Of a stretch of 64,000 bases of DNA, positions 54,150 through 64,000 are shown piece after piece. A program made the translations under genes and the position numbers. Source of the stretch: Streptomyces cinnamoneus. Lineage in GTDB: Bacteria; Actinomycetota; Actinomycetes; Streptomycetales; Streptomycetaceae. The DNA is taken from positions 2,108,001 to 2,172,000 of the forward strand of contig NZ_PKFQ01000001.1 in assembly GCF_002939475.1 (NCBI RefSeq), read 5' to 3'. Position 1 is the first letter of the stretch, and the number at the start of each line of letters is the position of its first letter. The notes under the pieces are model-generated. The model saw nothing but the letters and a program-made list of their open reading frames with translations, searched no databases and was not told where the DNA came from.

Positions 54150-55292
54150 TCACACTCCGGAGGAGACCTCGGCCTTGGCTCCGGAGTCCCCGCCCGCCTC
54201 CGCCTCGCGGCGGTTGCGCCGCACCGAGGAGAGGAAGGACAGGCCGATCAGCACGATGCCGACGAGGCCGGTGACGACCTCCTTGATCTCGTACTTGATA
54301 GTGATCAGCAGGATGACGGCCAGCGCGCCGATGGCGTAGTGGGCGCCGTGCTCCAGGTAGACGTAGTCGTCCAGGGTGCCCTTGCGGACGAGGAAGACCG
54401 TGAGCGAACGGATGTACATCGCACCGATGCCCAGGCCCAGCGCCATGATGAAGATGTCGTTGGTGATGGCGAAGGCGCCGATGACGCCGTCGAAGGAGAA
54501 CGACGCGTCGATGACCTCGAGGTAGAGGAACATGAAGAACGCGGCCTTGCCGGCCAGCCCGACGACCGAGCCGCCGCCGCTCTTCGCGGGCGCCTTCTCG
54601 GCCTCCTCCTCGGCCTCTTCCTCCTCCTGCTCCAGACGGTCCTCGAAGAAGCCGGACACGCCCCCGACGATCAGGTAGGTCACCAGGCCGCCGATGCCGG
54701 CGAGCAGCACCGTCGCGGCCTTGTCCACCGTGCCGTCGCCGCCGTGCACCGGCACGGCGGTGGCGAGGGTGGTGGCGGCGACGAGCAGGACGACGAGCGA
54801 GACGACCGTGGAGAGCGTGTCCAGCTTGCCCAGCCTGGCCAGCGGCTTCTCCAGCCAGTCCAGCCACTTGATGTCCCGGTCCTCGAAGATGAAGTCCAGG
54901 AAGATCATCAGCAGGAACATCCCGCCGAAGGCGGCGATGGCCGGATGCGCCGCGGTGACCAGTTCCTCGTAGCGGTCCTTGTTGTTGATCGCCAGGTCGA
55001 CGGCCTCGATTGGGCCCAGCTTGGCGGTGATCGCGACGATGACGACCGGGAAGACCAGCCGCATGCCGAAGACGGCGATGAGGATGCCGACCGTCAGGAA
55101 GATCCGCTGCCAGAACGCGTTCATCTTCCGCAGGATGCCGGCGTTGATGACCGCGTTGTCGAACGAGAGCGAGATCTCCAGGACGGAGAGGATCGCGACG
55201 ATCGCCAGCCCCTGCCACCCCCAGAGAACGCCGGCCAAGGCCAGTCCGGCCGCCGTGATGGCGAACGACCAACCAAAGGTTTTCAGGAGCAC
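54150..55292 (-). CDS. DUF475 TerC-like membrane protein
   Basis: The 380 residues form a TerC-superfamily membrane protein of the DUF475 type with about nine helices. The two family motifs with membrane acidic residues are SVLEISLSFDNAVINAGIL and LEVIDASFSFDGVIGAFAITNDIF. A cytoplasmic acidic run (EQEEEEAEEEAEKAP) sits in the centre. TerC-like proteins are proposed to move or chelate metal ions for TerD partners. It lies between TerD genes and has its own terminator. Confidence 0.92.
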   Translation of the reverse strand: MLLKTFGWSFAITAAGLALAGVLWGWQGLAIVAILSVLEISLSFDNAVINAGILRKMNAFWQRIFLTVGILIAVFGMRLVFPVVIVAITAKLGPIEAVDLAINNKDRYEELVTAAHPAIAAFGGMFLLMIFLDFIFEDRDIKWLDWLEKPLARLGKLDTLSTVVSLVVLLVAATTLATAVPVHGGDGTVDKAATVLLAGIGGLVTYLIVGGVSGFFEDRLEQEEEEAEEEAEKAPAKSGGGSVVGLAGKAAFFMFLYLEVIDASFSFDGVIGAFAITNDIFIMALGLGIGAMYIRSLTVFLVRKGTLDDYVYLEHGAHYAIGALAVILLITIKYEIKEVVTGLVGIVLIGLSFLSSVRRNRREAEAGGDSGAKAEVSSGV

Positions 55293-55340
55293 TGGCTACC
55301 CAATCCTTCGCTGTTCGGGTCCCTCCGCGCGGACGCGGCT

Positions 55341-55916
55341 TTACGAAACGTTGACCCCGAAGTCTAGGGCGATGCCTCGCAGGCCTGACGCGTACCCCTG
55401 CCCCACCGCTCGGAACTTCCACTCGCCGCCGTACCGGTAGACCTCACCGAAGATCATCGCCGTCTCGCCGGCCGCGTCCTCGCTGAGGTCGTAGCGGGCC
55501 AGCTCGCTGCCGTCGGCCTGGTTCACGACCCGGATGTAGGCGTTGCTGACCTGGCCGAAGCTCTGACCGCGGGTGTCGGCCTCGTGGATGGAGACCGGGA
55601 AGACGATCTTGTCGCAGCTGGCGGGCACCTTGGTGAGGTCCACCAGGATCGACTCGTCGTCGCCGTCGCCCTCACCGGTGAGGTTGTCGCCCGTGTGTTC
55701 GACGGATCCCTCGGGGCTCTTGAGGTTGTTGTAGAAGACGAAGTACTCGTCTCCCAGGACCCGGCCCGAGGCGCACAGCAGCGCACTGGCGTCGAGGTCG
55801 AAGGGGGCCCCCGTGGTGGAACGCGCGTCCCAGCCGAGGCCCACGGTGACGTTGGTGAGGTTCGGTGCGGCCTTGGAGAGGGAGACGTTGCCTCCCTTGG
55901 CGAGCGTTACGCCCAT
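55341..55916 (-). CDS. terD: TerD stress protein
   Basis: The 191-residue canonical TerD has [31 protein letters not shown], the calcium-binding loop around [26 protein letters not shown], and the closing [24 protein letters not shown]. TerD proteins bind two calcium ions and function in metal/oxidative stress. It is paralogous to the next gene with about 75 percent identity by eye. Confidence 0.95.
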   Translation of the reverse strand: MGVTLAKGGNVSLSKAAPNLTNVTVGLGWDARSTTGAPFDLDASALLCASGRVLGDEYFVFYNNLKSPEGSVEHTGDNLTGEGDGDDESILVDLTKVPASCDKIVFPVSIHEADTRGQSFGQVSNAYIRVVNQADGSELARYDLSEDAAGETAMIFGEVYRYGGEWKFRAVGQGYASGLRGIALDFGVNVS

Positions 55917-55958
55917 GATGTTGCTTCCTCCCCGAGATGACGGTGTTGCGCGGTGCGC

Positions 55959-55999
55959 GTCCGGCGCCGCACTCCCCCCAGGGGTGTACGGCGCCGGAC
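55959..55999 (-). terminator. Terminator of the upstream TerD gene
   Basis: GTCCGGCGCCG and CGGCGCCGGAC pair around an inner CCCC/GGGG stem, between the two terD genes. Confidence 0.75.
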
Positions 56000-56017
56000 C
56001 CGGTCGGTTTCGAGACG

Positions 56018-56593
56018 TCAGACGTTGACGCCGAAGTCCTGGGCGATCCCGCGCAGGCCCGAGGCGTAGCCCTGGCCGATGGCCCGGAACTTCCACTCGG
56101 CACCATTGCGGTAGAGCTCGCCGAAGACCATGGCGGTCTCGGTCGAGGCGTCCTCGCTGAGGTCGTAGCGGGCCAGCTCGGTGTTGTCGGCCTGGTTCAC
56201 GACGCGGATGTAGGCGTTGCGCACCTGGCCGAAGCTCTGCTGGCGGCTCTCGGCCTCGTAGATGGAGACCGGGAAGACGATCTTCTGCACGTCCGCCGGC
56301 ACGGCCGCCAGGTTGACCTTGATGACCTCGTCGTCGCCCTCGCCCTCACCGGTGAGGTTGTCGCCCTGGTGCTCGACGGAGCCGTCGGGGCTCTTGAGGT
56401 TGTTGAAGAAGACGAAGTTCTGGTCGTTGGCGACCTTCCCCTGGTCGTTCGTCAGCAGGGCGCTGGCGTCCAGGTCGAAGTCCGTACCGGTGGTGGTACG
56501 GGCGTCCCAGCCGAGACCGACGACGACCGCGGTCAGGTTCGGGGCCGCCTTGGTCAGCGAGACGTTGCCGCCCTTGCTGAGACTGACTCCCAC
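56018..56593 (-). CDS. terD: TerD stress protein
   Basis: GGAGGACTC precedes the GTG start. The 191 residues are canonical Ter[59 protein letters not shown] and [23 protein letters not shown], with all calcium-type Asp residues present. It stands next to its paralogue; the pair is probably a recent duplication. A Streptomyces TerD-domain protein in a similar location has been linked to calcium homeostasis and differentiation. Confidence 0.95.
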   Translation of the reverse strand: MGVSLSKGGNVSLTKAAPNLTAVVVGLGWDARTTTGTDFDLDASALLTNDQGKVANDQNFVFFNNLKSPDGSVEHQGDNLTGEGEGDDEVIKVNLAAVPADVQKIVFPVSIYEAESRQQSFGQVRNAYIRVVNQADNTELARYDLSEDASTETAMVFGELYRNGAEWKFRAIGQGYASGLRGIAQDFGVNV

Positions 56594-56771
56594 GAGTCCT
56601 CCATAGGTTTCGAGGGGCCGGGCAGTGGTGACCGACCCGCGCCCCCGGTTGTGCGATGGCATCCGATCAACGGTTTGATCCTAGTGACCGGTTCCCACCG
56701 ATTACAGGCTCTTGCGACGAAGGACGCCCGGATCCGGCGTCAGGGTTGCCCCAGGCGTCCCGGAAGTGCGC

Positions 56772-57230
56772 TCAGAGCGCGGCGAGCGCCTTGGTGTACT
56801 CGTTCAGGTCACGCGCGTCGGGCAGTCCGTTGACGATCGTCCAGCGGACGACACCCTCCTTGTCGATGATGAAGGTGCCGCGCAGGGCGCAGCCCTTCTC
56901 CTCGTCGAAGACGCCGTAGGCGCGGCTGGCCTCGCCGTGCGGCCAGAAGTCGGACAGCAGGGGGTACTCCAGACCCTCCTGCTCGGCGAAGACGCGCAGG
57001 GAGAACGGCGAGTCGTTGGAGACGGCCAGCAGCTGCACGTCGTCGTTGGCGAACTTCGGCAGCTCGTCGCGCAGGGCGCACAGCTCGCCGGTGCACACGC
57101 CGGTGAAGGCGAAGGGGTAGAAGAGCAGCACGACGTTCTTCTCACCACGGAAGTCGGAGAGCCGGACGGTCTCGCCGTGCTGGTTCTTCAGCGCGAAGTC
57201 CGGAGCCTTGTCGCCTACGGCGATTGCCAT
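56772..57230 (-). CDS. Peroxiredoxin (AhpE-like)
   Basis: The 152 residues have the peroxidatic Cys in [19 protein letters not shown] (PxxxTxxC), with [21 protein letters not shown] as the later motif. AhpE-type enzymes reduce peroxides using a single peroxidatic Cys recycled by mycothiol/mycoredoxin. AAAGGTG precedes the ATG. Its place between TerD and DUF3052 genes suggests stress coupling. Confidence 0.93.
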   Translation of the reverse strand: MAIAVGDKAPDFALKNQHGETVRLSDFRGEKNVVLLFYPFAFTGVCTGELCALRDELPKFANDDVQLLAVSNDSPFSLRVFAEQEGLEYPLLSDFWPHGEASRAYGVFDEEKGCALRGTFIIDKEGVVRWTIVNGLPDARDLNEYTKALAAL

Positions 57231-57366
57231 GGGGAACACCTTTCTGGTGACGGAGCCTGTCGGCGGGCCCAGTCTGTCACTGCCGTCACAGCCGCCGGGC
57301 GGCGGGTGACGGCCGGCGCGAGGGGCGGTCGCGTCCGGCGGGGCGCCCGGTACGGCACGGAAAGCG

Positions 57367-57402
57367 CCGCACCCCCGGCGACCGAGGTCGCCGGGGGTGC
57401 GG
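57367..57402 (-). terminator. Terminator of the DUF3052 gene
   Basis: The 17-base arm CCGCACCCCCGGCGACC pairs with its exact complement around GA. Confidence 0.85.
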
Positions 57403-57432
57403 GAGCGTCGCGGGTGTGCCGGTCCTCGCGGA

Positions 57433-57870
57433 CTAGCGGCGGCCGGTCTTGGCGGCCTTGGGGGTGGCGAGGCGGCTGCCGTTCCAGTCCTTGCCCACGC
57501 TGATGCTCTTGGTCTGGGAGAGGCCGGCGGTGCGGGCCGCCTCATTGATGTCGCTGGGCTCGATGTAGCCCTCGCGGCCCGTCTTGGGCGTGAGGAGGCA
57601 GATCATGCCGTCCTCTTCGAGCAGACCGATGGCATCCACCAGCGCGTCTGTGAGGTCGCCGTCCTCGTCGCGGAACCACAGCAGGACGGCGTCGGCGACA
57701 TCGTCGTACTCCTCGTCGACGAGCTCCGTGCCGGTGTGTTCCTCGATGGCCTCACGGAGATCTTGCTCGGTGTCCTCGTCGAAACCGAGCTCCTGGACCA
57801 CCTGTCCGGGCTGGAAACCCAGCCTGGCGGCAAGGGTCCGCTCCTCCGCGTGGTCCGCGGTCGCGCTCAC
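57433..57870 (-). CDS. DUF3052 family protein
   Basis: AGGAGG lies six bases before the GTG. The 145 residues belong to DUF3052, known next to aceE in Streptomyces: [54 protein letters not shown], then [33 protein letters not shown]. It is acidic, function unknown; conserved position beside pyruvate dehydrogenase suggests a regulatory partner, by inference. Confidence 0.9.
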   Translation of the reverse strand: MSATADHAEERTLAARLGFQPGQVVQELGFDEDTEQDLREAIEEHTGTELVDEEYDDVADAVLLWFRDEDGDLTDALVDAIGLLEEDGMICLLTPKTGREGYIEPSDINEAARTAGLSQTKSISVGKDWNGSRLATPKAAKTGRR

Positions 57871-58353
57871 GGATTGCCTCCTGTCATCTTTCGAGAAATT
57901 GTCTTGTGCTGCTCGCGTACGCAAGGCATTGGGCGTAGTCCACACGTGCCGGACGGATCGCGCAAGTACCCGGCCGTCGAGACCGCCGAAACGTTGACGA
58001 ACACGACCGTCTTATGGCAACTCCAACCATCAGGCAGCAAGCGCGAGTGATTCACACCACAGGGTTCTGCCGGGTTTGCGAAGTTACTCCGTGCGATTAC
58101 GGGACTCAGGTCCGAACGGCCGTACGCGGGGGACTCTCATAGGGGGCGTAAGGTTGCGATTTGGCCGCCGCAGGCGACCAACCACCGACGATTTGTCTCT
58201 TGGGTGGGGGTTACCGCCCAGTAGAGATGACGTTTCCGCCGCCGCGGTCCACGATGGGAGCCGGCGCGACTCATAAGCAAAGACCGTATTGACCCGCGTG
58301 CACAGCATCGATCATGTGCGAGCACGACACGACCAGAACAGCGAAGGAACAGC
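57871..58353. promoter_or_regulatory. 483-base intergenic region between DUF3052 and aceE
   Basis: The region is less GC-rich than coding DNA and holds promoter-like sequences for both divergent genes, such as TTGACG (57994) and TTGACC (58289) as candidate -35 elements, and TTATGG (58011). No riboswitch or gene is clear; short frames here look like noise. Confidence 0.5.
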
Positions 58354-61086
58354 GTGGCTTCCGGATCCGATCGCAACCCGATCATCATTGGCGGTCTTCC
58401 CAGCCAGGTCCCGGACTTCGATCCCGAAGAGACCCAGGAGTGGCTCGACTCGCTCGACGCGGCTGTCGATGAGCGAGGCCGGGAACGTGCCCGCTACCTC
58501 ATGCTTCGCCTGATCGAGCGGGCACGCGAGAAGCGCGTCGCCGTGCCCGAGATGCGCAGCACGGACTACGTCAACACCATCGCGACCAAGGACGAGCCGT
58601 TCTTCCCCGGCAACGAGGAGATCGAGCGCAAGGTCCTGAACGCGACCCGGTGGAACGCGGCCGTCATGGTCTCGCGCGCCCAGCGCCCGGGCATCGGCGT
58701 CGGCGGCCACATCGCCACCTTCGCCTCCTCGGCCTCCCTGTACGACGTGGGCTTCAACCACTTCTTCCGGGGCAAGGACGAGGGTGACGGCGGCGACCAG
58801 ATCTTCTTCCAGGGCCACGCCTCGCCGGGCGTCTACGCCCGCGCCTTCCTGCTGGACCGACTGTCCGAGCAGCAGCTGGACGCCTTCCGCCAGGAGAAGT
58901 CGAAGGCTCCCTACGGCCTGTCCAGCTACCCGCACCCGCGGCTGATGCCGGACTTCTGGGAGTTCCCGACCGTCTCGATGGGCCTCGGCCCCCTCGGCGC
59001 GATCTACCAGGCCCGCATGAACCGCTACATGCAGGCGCGCGGCATCGCCGACACCTCCAAGTCCCACGTTTGGGCGTTCCTGGGCGACGGCGAGATGGAC
59101 GAGCCCGAGTCGCTCGGCCAGCTGTCCCTGGCCGCTCGCGAGGGCCTGGACAACCTGACCTTCGTCGTCAACTGCAACCTGCAGCGCCTCGACGGCCCGG
59201 TCCGCGGCAACGGCAAGATCATGCAGGAGCTGGAGTCGCAGTTCCGCGGCGCCGGCTGGAACGTGATCAAGCTGGTCTGGGACCGCTCCTGGGACCCGCT
59301 GCTGGCCCAGGACCGCGACGGCATCCTGGTCAACAAGCTCAACAGCACCCCCGACGGCCAGTTCCAGACGTACGCCACCGAGACCGGCGCGTACATCCGT
59401 GAGCACTTCTTCGGCGACGACCAGCGTCTGCGGAAGATGGTCGAGGGCATGACCGACGACCAGATCCTGCACCTGGGCCGTGGCGGTCACGACCACAAGA
59501 AGATCTTCGCGGCCTACGCGGCGGCCAAGGCCCACAAGGGCCAGCCGACCGTGATCCTCGCGCAGACGGTCAAGGGCTGGACGCTCGGCCCGAACTTCGA
59601 GGGCCGCAACGCGACCCACCAGATGAAGAAGCTGACGGTCGAGGACCTCAAGCGCTTCCGGGACCGCCTCCACATCCCGATCGCCGACAAGGAGCTGGAG
59701 TCCGGCCTGCCGCCGTACTACCACCCGGGTCGCGACTCGGAGGAGATCCAGTACATGCACGACCGGCGCAAGTCGCTGGGCGGCTACGTGCCGACCCGCG
59801 TCGTGCGCGCCAAGCCGCTGCAGCTGCCGGGCGACAAGGCCTACGCCCCGATCAAGAAGGGCTCCGGCCAGCAGTCGATCGCCACCACGATGGCGTTCGT
59901 CCGTCTGCTGAAGGACCTCATGCGGGACAAGGAGATCGGCAAGCGCTTCGTGCCGATCGCCCCCGACGAGTACCGCACCTTCGGCATGGACTCGCTGTTC
60001 CCGTCGGCGAAGATCTACAACCCGCTGGGCCAGCAGTACGAGGCCGTGGACCGCGAGCTGCTGCTCGCGTACAAGGAGTCCCCGACCGGTCAGATGCTGC
60101 ACGACGGCATCTCCGAGGCGGGCTGCACCGCGTCGCTGATCGCCGCGGGCTCCGCGTACGCCACGCACGGCGAGCCGCTGATCCCGATCTACGTCTTCTA
60201 CTCGATGTTCGGGTTCCAGCGCACGGGTGACCAGTTCTGGCAGATGGCCGACCAGCTGGCCCGAGGCTTCGTCCTCGGCGCCACCGCCGGTCGCACCACC
60301 CTGACGGGTGAGGGCCTGCAGCACGCCGACGGCCACTCGCACCTGCTGGCCTCGACCAACCCGGGCGTCGTCGCGTACGACCCGGCGTTCGGCTACGAGA
60401 TCGCGCACATCGTCCAGGACGGTCTGCGGCGTATGTACGGTGAGAACGCGGAGGACATCTTCTACTACCTCACCGTCTACAACGAGCCTATCCAGCACCC
60501 GGCCGAGCCGGAGAACGTGGACGCCGAGGGCATCCTCAAGGGTCTGTACCGCTACAAGGCGGCCGAGGCCGGCGCCGTCCCGGCGCAGATCCTCGCCTCC
60601 GGCGTGGCCGTGCCGTGGGCCCTGGAGGCCCAGCGCATCCTCGCCGAGGAGTGGAACGTCAAGGCGGACGTCTGGTCGGCGACCTCCTGGAACGAGCTGC
60701 GCCGCGACGCCATCGAGGTGGAGGAGCACAACCTGCTCCACCCGGAGGAGGAGCAGCGCGTCCCGTACGTGACGAAGAAGCTCGCCGGCGCCGAGGGCCC
60801 GAAGGTCGCCGTGTCCGACTGGATGCGCGCGGTTCCGGACCAGATCGCCCGCTGGGTGCCCGGCTCGTACCAGTCGCTCGGTGCGGACGGCTTCGGCTTC
60901 GCGGACACGCGGGGCGCGGCCCGTCGCTTCTTCCACATCGACGCGCAGTCGATCGTCCTGGGCGTGCTCACCGAGCTCGCCAAGGAGGGCAAGATCGACC
61001 GTTCGGCCCTGAAGCAGGCCATCGACCGCTACCAGCTCCTGGACGTGGCCGCGGCCGACCCGGGCGCGGCCGGCGGCGACGCCTGA
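58354..61086 (+). CDS. aceE: Pyruvate dehydrogenase E1, homodimeric type
   Basis: The 910-residue E1 matches the AceE length. Features include [20 protein letters not shown] near the start, the thiamine-diphosphate motif [49 protein letters not shown] and [22 protein letters not shown]. It decarboxylates pyruvate and passes acetyl to the E2 lipoate. GAAGGAA precedes the GTG. A near-perfect terminator follows, so it is transcribed alone, as is usual for this gene in Streptomyces. Confidence 0.97.
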   Translation: MASGSDRNPIIIGGLPSQVPDFDPEETQEWLDSLDAAVDERGRERARYLMLRLIERAREKRVAVPEMRSTDYVNTIATKDEPFFPGNEEIERKVLNATRWNAAVMVSRAQRPGIGVGGHIATFASSASLYDVGFNHFFRGKDEGDGGDQIFFQGHASPGVYARAFLLDRLSEQQLDAFRQEKSKAPYGLSSYPHPRLMPDFWEFPTVSMGLGPLGAIYQARMNRYMQARGIADTSKSHVWAFLGDGEMDEPESLGQLSLAAREGLDNLTFVVNCNLQRLDGPVRGNGKIMQELESQFRGAGWNVIKLVWDRSWDPLLAQDRDGILVNKLNSTPDGQFQTYATETGAYIREHFFGDDQRLRKMVEGMTDDQILHLGRGGHDHKKIFAAYAAAKAHKGQPTVILAQTVKGWTLGPNFEGRNATHQMKKLTVEDLKRFRDRLHIPIADKELESGLPPYYHPGRDSEEIQYMHDRRKSLGGYVPTRVVRAKPLQLPGDKAYAPIKKGSGQQSIATTMAFVRLLKDLMRDKEIGKRFVPIAPDEYRTFGMDSLFPSAKIYNPLGQQYEAVDRELLLAYKESPTGQMLHDGISEAGCTASLIAAGSAYATHGEPLIPIYVFYSMFGFQRTGDQFWQMADQLARGFVLGATAGRTTLTGEGLQHADGHSHLLASTNPGVVAYDPAFGYEIAHIVQDGLRRMYGENAEDIFYYLTVYNEPIQHPAEPENVDAEGILKGLYRYKAAEAGAVPAQILASGVAVPWALEAQRILAEEWNVKADVWSATSWNELRRDAIEVEEHNLLHPEEEQRVPYVTKKLAGAEGPKVAVSDWMRAVPDQIARWVPGSYQSLGADGFGFADTRGAARRFFHIDAQSIVLGVLTELAKEGKIDRSALKQAIDRYQLLDVAAADPGAAGGDA

Positions 61087-61109
61087 TCCCGTCCGGATCA
61101 CCCCGTTCG

Positions 61110-61155
61110 AAGGGGCGGCCCCCCACCTCGTGGAGGTGGGGGGCCGCCCCTTTTT
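61110..61155 (+). terminator. Intrinsic terminator of aceE
   Basis: AGGGGCGGCCCCCCACCTC pairs with its complement around GTG and is followed by five T residues. Confidence 0.9.
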
Positions 61156-61159
61156 CCGC

Positions 61160-61534
61160 TCAGCTCTCCCAGACCTTGTACGCGCGCACCACGTAGGGCG
61201 ACTCCGGGACCCAGGTCCCCGAGGGGTAGGTGGCGAACTCGCCGGTCTCGGCGCAGGTGGCGCTCTGGTACGTCGTCACGGGCCGGCCCGTGCGGTTGGC
61301 GAAGGACGCCGCCGTGGTGCCGGCGGGCAGGGTGACGCAGCTCTCGATCTCGATGCCGGCGAGCTCGCTGGTGGCCCGCTCGCCCCGGAAGCCCGCCTTG
61401 GGCCAGACGCACAGTTGCCCCGCCGAGCACTCGCCCCGGCGTTTGTCCGGGGCGGCGCTGGCCGTGGGCGCGGCCGCGCAGGCCAGGACGGTGGCGAGGC
61501 CGAGGACCAGCGCGGTGGTACGGGTCGTACGCAT
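61160..61534 (-). CDS. Small secreted protein, peptidase-inhibitor I36-like
   Basis: The 124 residues have a signal peptide (ALVLGLATVLACAAAPTASA) and a crystallin/I36-like mature domain: CSAGQLCVWPKAGFRGERATS, CVTLPAGTTAASFANRTGRPV, YQSATCAETGEFATYPSGTWV. Four Cys give two disulfides. I36 members, such as SMPI, inhibit metalloproteases; snapalysin at 41.6 kb is a possible target by inference. GGAGG precedes the ATG at 61534. Confidence 0.85.
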   Translation of the reverse strand: MRTTRTTALVLGLATVLACAAAPTASAAPDKRRGECSAGQLCVWPKAGFRGERATSELAGIEIESCVTLPAGTTAASFANRTGRPVTTYQSATCAETGEFATYPSGTWVPESPYVVRAYKVWES

Positions 61535-61669
61535 ATGGGTTCCTCCCCCAGTCCGGCGTCGGATCCGACGGTGGATCCGACGGTGCGACGAGTCTTGCCG
61601 CGCAAGATCGACGCTGCCAAGGGCGCGGGTCCGGCCATGCCCTGATAGGGGAAGGCGGCCGAAAACGGG

Positions 61670-61689
61670 GGCGGTACCGAGGTACCGCC
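61670..61689 (-). terminator. Terminator of the MFS gene
   Basis: GGCGGTACC pairs with GGTACCGCC around GA, 26 bases after the efflux-gene stop. Confidence 0.65.
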
Positions 61690-61714
61690 GCCGTCGGGCC
61701 GTGGGAGACAAGGG

Positions 61715-63313
61715 TCAGAGGTGCGCCGCGCCGGCGCCGGCCTCCGCGTTCTCACCCCGCTTGGTGAACAGGGCGACGACCGCGGCGAAGACGGCGACGC
61801 ATCCGGCGATGGTGAAGGCCTGGTTCATGCCGGACATGAAGGTGTCGTGCGCGATGGAAGTGATCTTCTCGGCCACCTGGGGCGGCGCGTGCGGCGGCAC
61901 CGGGGCGACGCCGAGCTGGACGGCGTCCTTGGCCCCGTCCAGTTGCTCCGGCGCGAGCGGCGGCAGTCCCGCCGCCGTCCACTTCTCCGGCAGCAGGTGG
62001 TCCACCCGCGAGGCCACCACGGCGCCGAGGACGGCCGTCCCCAGCGAGCCGCCGACCTGCATGGCGCCCTGCTGGAGGCCGCCCGCCACACCGGCGTGCG
62101 CCAGCGGGGCGTTGCCGACGATGACCTCGGTGGCACCCACCATGACCGGCGCGAGGCCGATGCCGAGCAGCGCGAACCACACGGACATGCGCCCCGTGCT
62201 CGTGTCCACGTCCAGGGTGGCCATGCCGAAGCAGGCGACCGCGGTGGAAACCATGCCGCCGACCAGGGGGACACGCGGGCCGAACCTGGTGATGAGCGCG
62301 CCCGCGACGGGCGAGGCCACGATCATCATGCCGGTGAGGGGCAGCAGGTGGAGGCCGGCGTCGACGGGGGCCATGCCGTGGACGTTCTGCAGGTAGAAGG
62401 TGACGAAGAAGACGCCGCCGATGAAGGCGAACGCCATCAGCACCATCAGGACCGTGCCGGCGGACAGCGGCAGCGACCGGAAGAGGCTGAGCGGCAGCAG
62501 CGGCTCGCGCGTCCTGGCCTGCCAGAGGGCGAAGAGGACGAAGCACACGGCGGAGGCGCCCAGGAAGGCCAGGGTCTTCCCGCTGCCCCAGTGCCAGTCG
62601 GCCACCTTGATCAGTGCCCAGATGACGCAGAACATCGCGGCCGAGAGCAGCCCGATGCCCAGGAGGTCGAAGGAGCGGGGGGCGTTCTCGGCGCGGTGGT
62701 CACGCAGGATCACCAGGCCGAGGACAAGCGCGAGGGCGCCGATCGGCAGGTTGATGAAGAACACCGACTGCCAGTTGACGTGCTCGACGAGCAGCCCGCC
62801 GACGATCGGCCCGCCGGCCGTCGACGCGCCGATGACCATGCCCCATAAGCCGATGGCCATGTTGAGCTTCTCGGCCGGGAAGGTGGCGCGCAGCACGGCG
62901 AGGGCGGCGGGCATGAGGAGCGCGCCGAACAGGCCCTGGAGCACCCGGAAGGTGACGATCAGCGACACGCTGCCGGACAGGGCGATGAGCCCGGAGGACA
63001 GGGCGAAGCCGGTGGTGCCGATGAGGAAGATCGGCCGGTGGCCGAAGCGGTCGCCGAGCTTGCCGGCGGTGATCAGGGCGACGGCGAGGGCGAGGAGGTA
63101 GGCGTTGGTGATCCATTGGACGTCGGCGAGCGAGGCGCCCAGGTCCTTCTGGATGGCGGGGTTGGCGATGGCGACGATCGTGCCGTCGAGCGCGACCATC
63201 ATCACGCCGATCGCGACGGTCACGAGTGTCAGCCAGGGGTGGCCCCGCAGGCCCTTGGCGGGTCCGGGGTCATCCGGCGGCGTCGCCTCGGCGACGGTGG
63301 TCTCAAACGTCAT
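61715..63313 (-). CDS. DHA2-family MFS efflux pump
   Basis: The 532-residue transporter has about 14 helices and EmrB/QacA-type motifs: VALDGTIVAIANPAIQKDLG (motif D1-like) and GKLGDRFGHRPIFLIG (motif A), plus GPIVGGLLVEHVNWQSVFFINLP (motif C). It likely exports a drug by proton antiport. It is divergent from a TetR regulator; TGTCAATTGACA lies between them and near its start. The ATG is at 63313. Confidence 0.93.
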   Translation of the reverse strand: MTFETTVAEATPPDDPGPAKGLRGHPWLTLVTVAIGVMMVALDGTIVAIANPAIQKDLGASLADVQWITNAYLLALAVALITAGKLGDRFGHRPIFLIGTTGFALSSGLIALSGSVSLIVTFRVLQGLFGALLMPAALAVLRATFPAEKLNMAIGLWGMVIGASTAGGPIVGGLLVEHVNWQSVFFINLPIGALALVLGLVILRDHRAENAPRSFDLLGIGLLSAAMFCVIWALIKVADWHWGSGKTLAFLGASAVCFVLFALWQARTREPLLPLSLFRSLPLSAGTVLMVLMAFAFIGGVFFVTFYLQNVHGMAPVDAGLHLLPLTGMMIVASPVAGALITRFGPRVPLVGGMVSTAVACFGMATLDVDTSTGRMSVWFALLGIGLAPVMVGATEVIVGNAPLAHAGVAGGLQQGAMQVGGSLGTAVLGAVVASRVDHLLPEKWTAAGLPPLAPEQLDGAKDAVQLGVAPVPPHAPPQVAEKITSIAHDTFMSGMNQAFTIAGCVAVFAAVVALFTKRGENAEAGAGAAHL

Positions 63314-63335
63314 GCACCGAGATTATGGCAGTCTC

Positions 63336-63347
63336 TGTCAATTGACA
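63336..63347. promoter_or_regulatory. TetR operator candidate for the MFS/TetR pair
   Basis: TGTCAATTGACA is a perfect 12-bp palindrome in the 112-base gap between the divergent pump and regulator, 22 bases upstream of the pump start. Confidence 0.65.
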
Positions 63348-63425
63348 ATCCACTTCAACCGTCATGATCTGCCAGACCGGCCACGGCTATTCTGAGCAGC
63401 GGAAACACAGCGAGAAGAGGCGAAC

Positions 63426-64000
63426 ATGCACGCGATCGAGAGCGCGCCGGGGCGCACGGCGGCGCCCTCGTCGGGCCTGCGCGAGCGCAAGAAGCAGCGC
63501 ACCCGGGACGCCCTCGTCAGAGCGGCCCTGGAGCTGTTCTCCCTCAAGGGCTACGAGGGCACCACGGTCGACGAGATCGCCGGCGCGGCGGACGTCTCCC
63601 AGCGGACCTTCTTCCGCTACTTCGCGGGCAAGGAGGAGGTCGCCCTCGCCGTCCAGCACATGGTGGAGTCGCACTTCTTCGCCGCCGTGTACGACCGCCC
63701 CGCCGAGGAGCCCCCGCTCACCGCGCTGCGGGCCGCGGTCCTCGCCTCCTGGGACACCATCGAGGAGGCCATCCAGGCGGTCGTCCCCCTGGAACTGCAC
63801 ATCCGCACCTACCGGATGATCCAGGAGACCCCCCAGCTGCTCGCCGCCCACCTGCGCCGCCTCGCCGAGCTGGAGGACCAGCTCGCCCAGGAGATCGCCC
63901 GCCGGGAGGACCTGCCCGCGGACGACCCCCGGCCGCGGATCCTGGTCGCGGCGTTCAGCGGGGTGATGCGCGAGACCGGCAAGCTGTGGGCCGACGTGGT
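63426..64000 (+). CDS. TetR-family regulator (3' end outside window)
   Basis: The visible 191 residues start with ATG after GAGAAGAGG. The TetR domain (LRERKKQRTRDALVRAALELFSLKGY, VDEIAGAADVSQRTFFRYFAGKEE) is followed by the ligand-binding region. It is likely the repressor of the divergent DHA2 pump, released by its substrate, and may bind the palindrome at 63336. The C-terminus is cut by the window edge. Confidence 0.92.
   Translation, partial: MHAIESAPGRTAAPSSGLRERKKQRTRDALVRAALELFSLKGYEGTTVDEIAGAADVSQRTFFRYFAGKEEVALAVQHMVESHFFAAVYDRPAEEPPLTALRAAVLASWDTIEEAIQAVVPLELHIRTYRMIQETPQLLAAHLRRLAELEDQLAQEIARREDLPADDPRPRILVAAFSGVMRETGKLWADV

Noticed and set aside
61558..61592. Three direct GGATCCGACGGT-like repeats
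   Set aside because: Short and only partly conserved; no context supports a function.

Overview
The window is high-GC actinobacterial DNA that reads as Streptomyces chromosome. It has dense GC3-rich genes, frequent GTG starts, ATGA/GTGA overlaps, very rare TTA codons, twin-hairpin terminators, and marker families such as a SapB/AmfS-type lanthipeptide locus, a snapalysin with its LysR regulator, DUF6230/DUF6114, DUF3052, a homodimeric AceE and several TerD proteins. There is no rRNA, phage or CRISPR array. One tRNA (Val) and one decayed TnpB element are present.

Region 1 (1-9 kb): a glycosyltransferase cut by the window edge faces a KstR-like TetR regulator. Next comes a complete class III lanthipeptide locus: ramC-type synthetase, a 41-residue precursor, two half-ABC transporters, and a convergent RamR-type regulator carrying a TTA codon. 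Region 2 (9-18 kb): an aldehyde dehydrogenase/ferredoxin pair, then a five-gene vitamin-uptake (ECF) operon led by two secreted, membrane-anchored proteins, then a lytic-transglycosylase-like secreted protein with a highly structured leader RNA. Region 3 (18-25 kb): a steroid-type thiolase and a CYP125-like P450, divergent around a KstR-like operator; a DUF6230/DUF6114/secreted-protein operon; and a GT87-PAP2 fusion.

Region 4 (25-36 kb) is accessory in flavour: small monooxygenases, GNAT, an MFS pump fused to a winged helix, a HAD phosphatase, an AhpD/cupin operon, a TmrB-like NTPase, DinB, a NUDIX/UTRA/GntR cluster with a long inverted repeat, a 2OG-oxygenase-like protein and an NTF2-like protein behind a MerR-type palindrome. 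Region 5 (36-47 kb): a GDT1-type cation transporter, a frameshifted TnpB element abutting fetB, a secreted HNH nuclease, an iron-boxed DoxX protein, a DedA-like protein, snpA/snpR, tRNA-Val, a DUF4097 lipoprotein and small envelope genes. Region 6 (47-58 kb) is a Ter-type stress locus: HAD, a PRTase-TRSP-StiP-PELOTA fusion and a CitE-like lyase in one overlapping operon, next to four TerD-domain genes, a TerD-like gene and a DUF475 membrane protein, then peroxiredoxin and DUF3052. Region 7 (58-64 kb): aceE, a small secreted I36-type inhibitor, and a DHA2 efflux pump divergent from its TetR regulator.

The main links between genes are regulatory. KstR-like palindromes occur both beside the TetR gene and between the thiolase and P450. 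A second inverted repeat is shared by the ALDH/ferredoxin and P450 promoters, so a regulator, P450, redox partner and thiolase may form one dispersed lipid-oxidation set. All functions are inferred from sequence alone.
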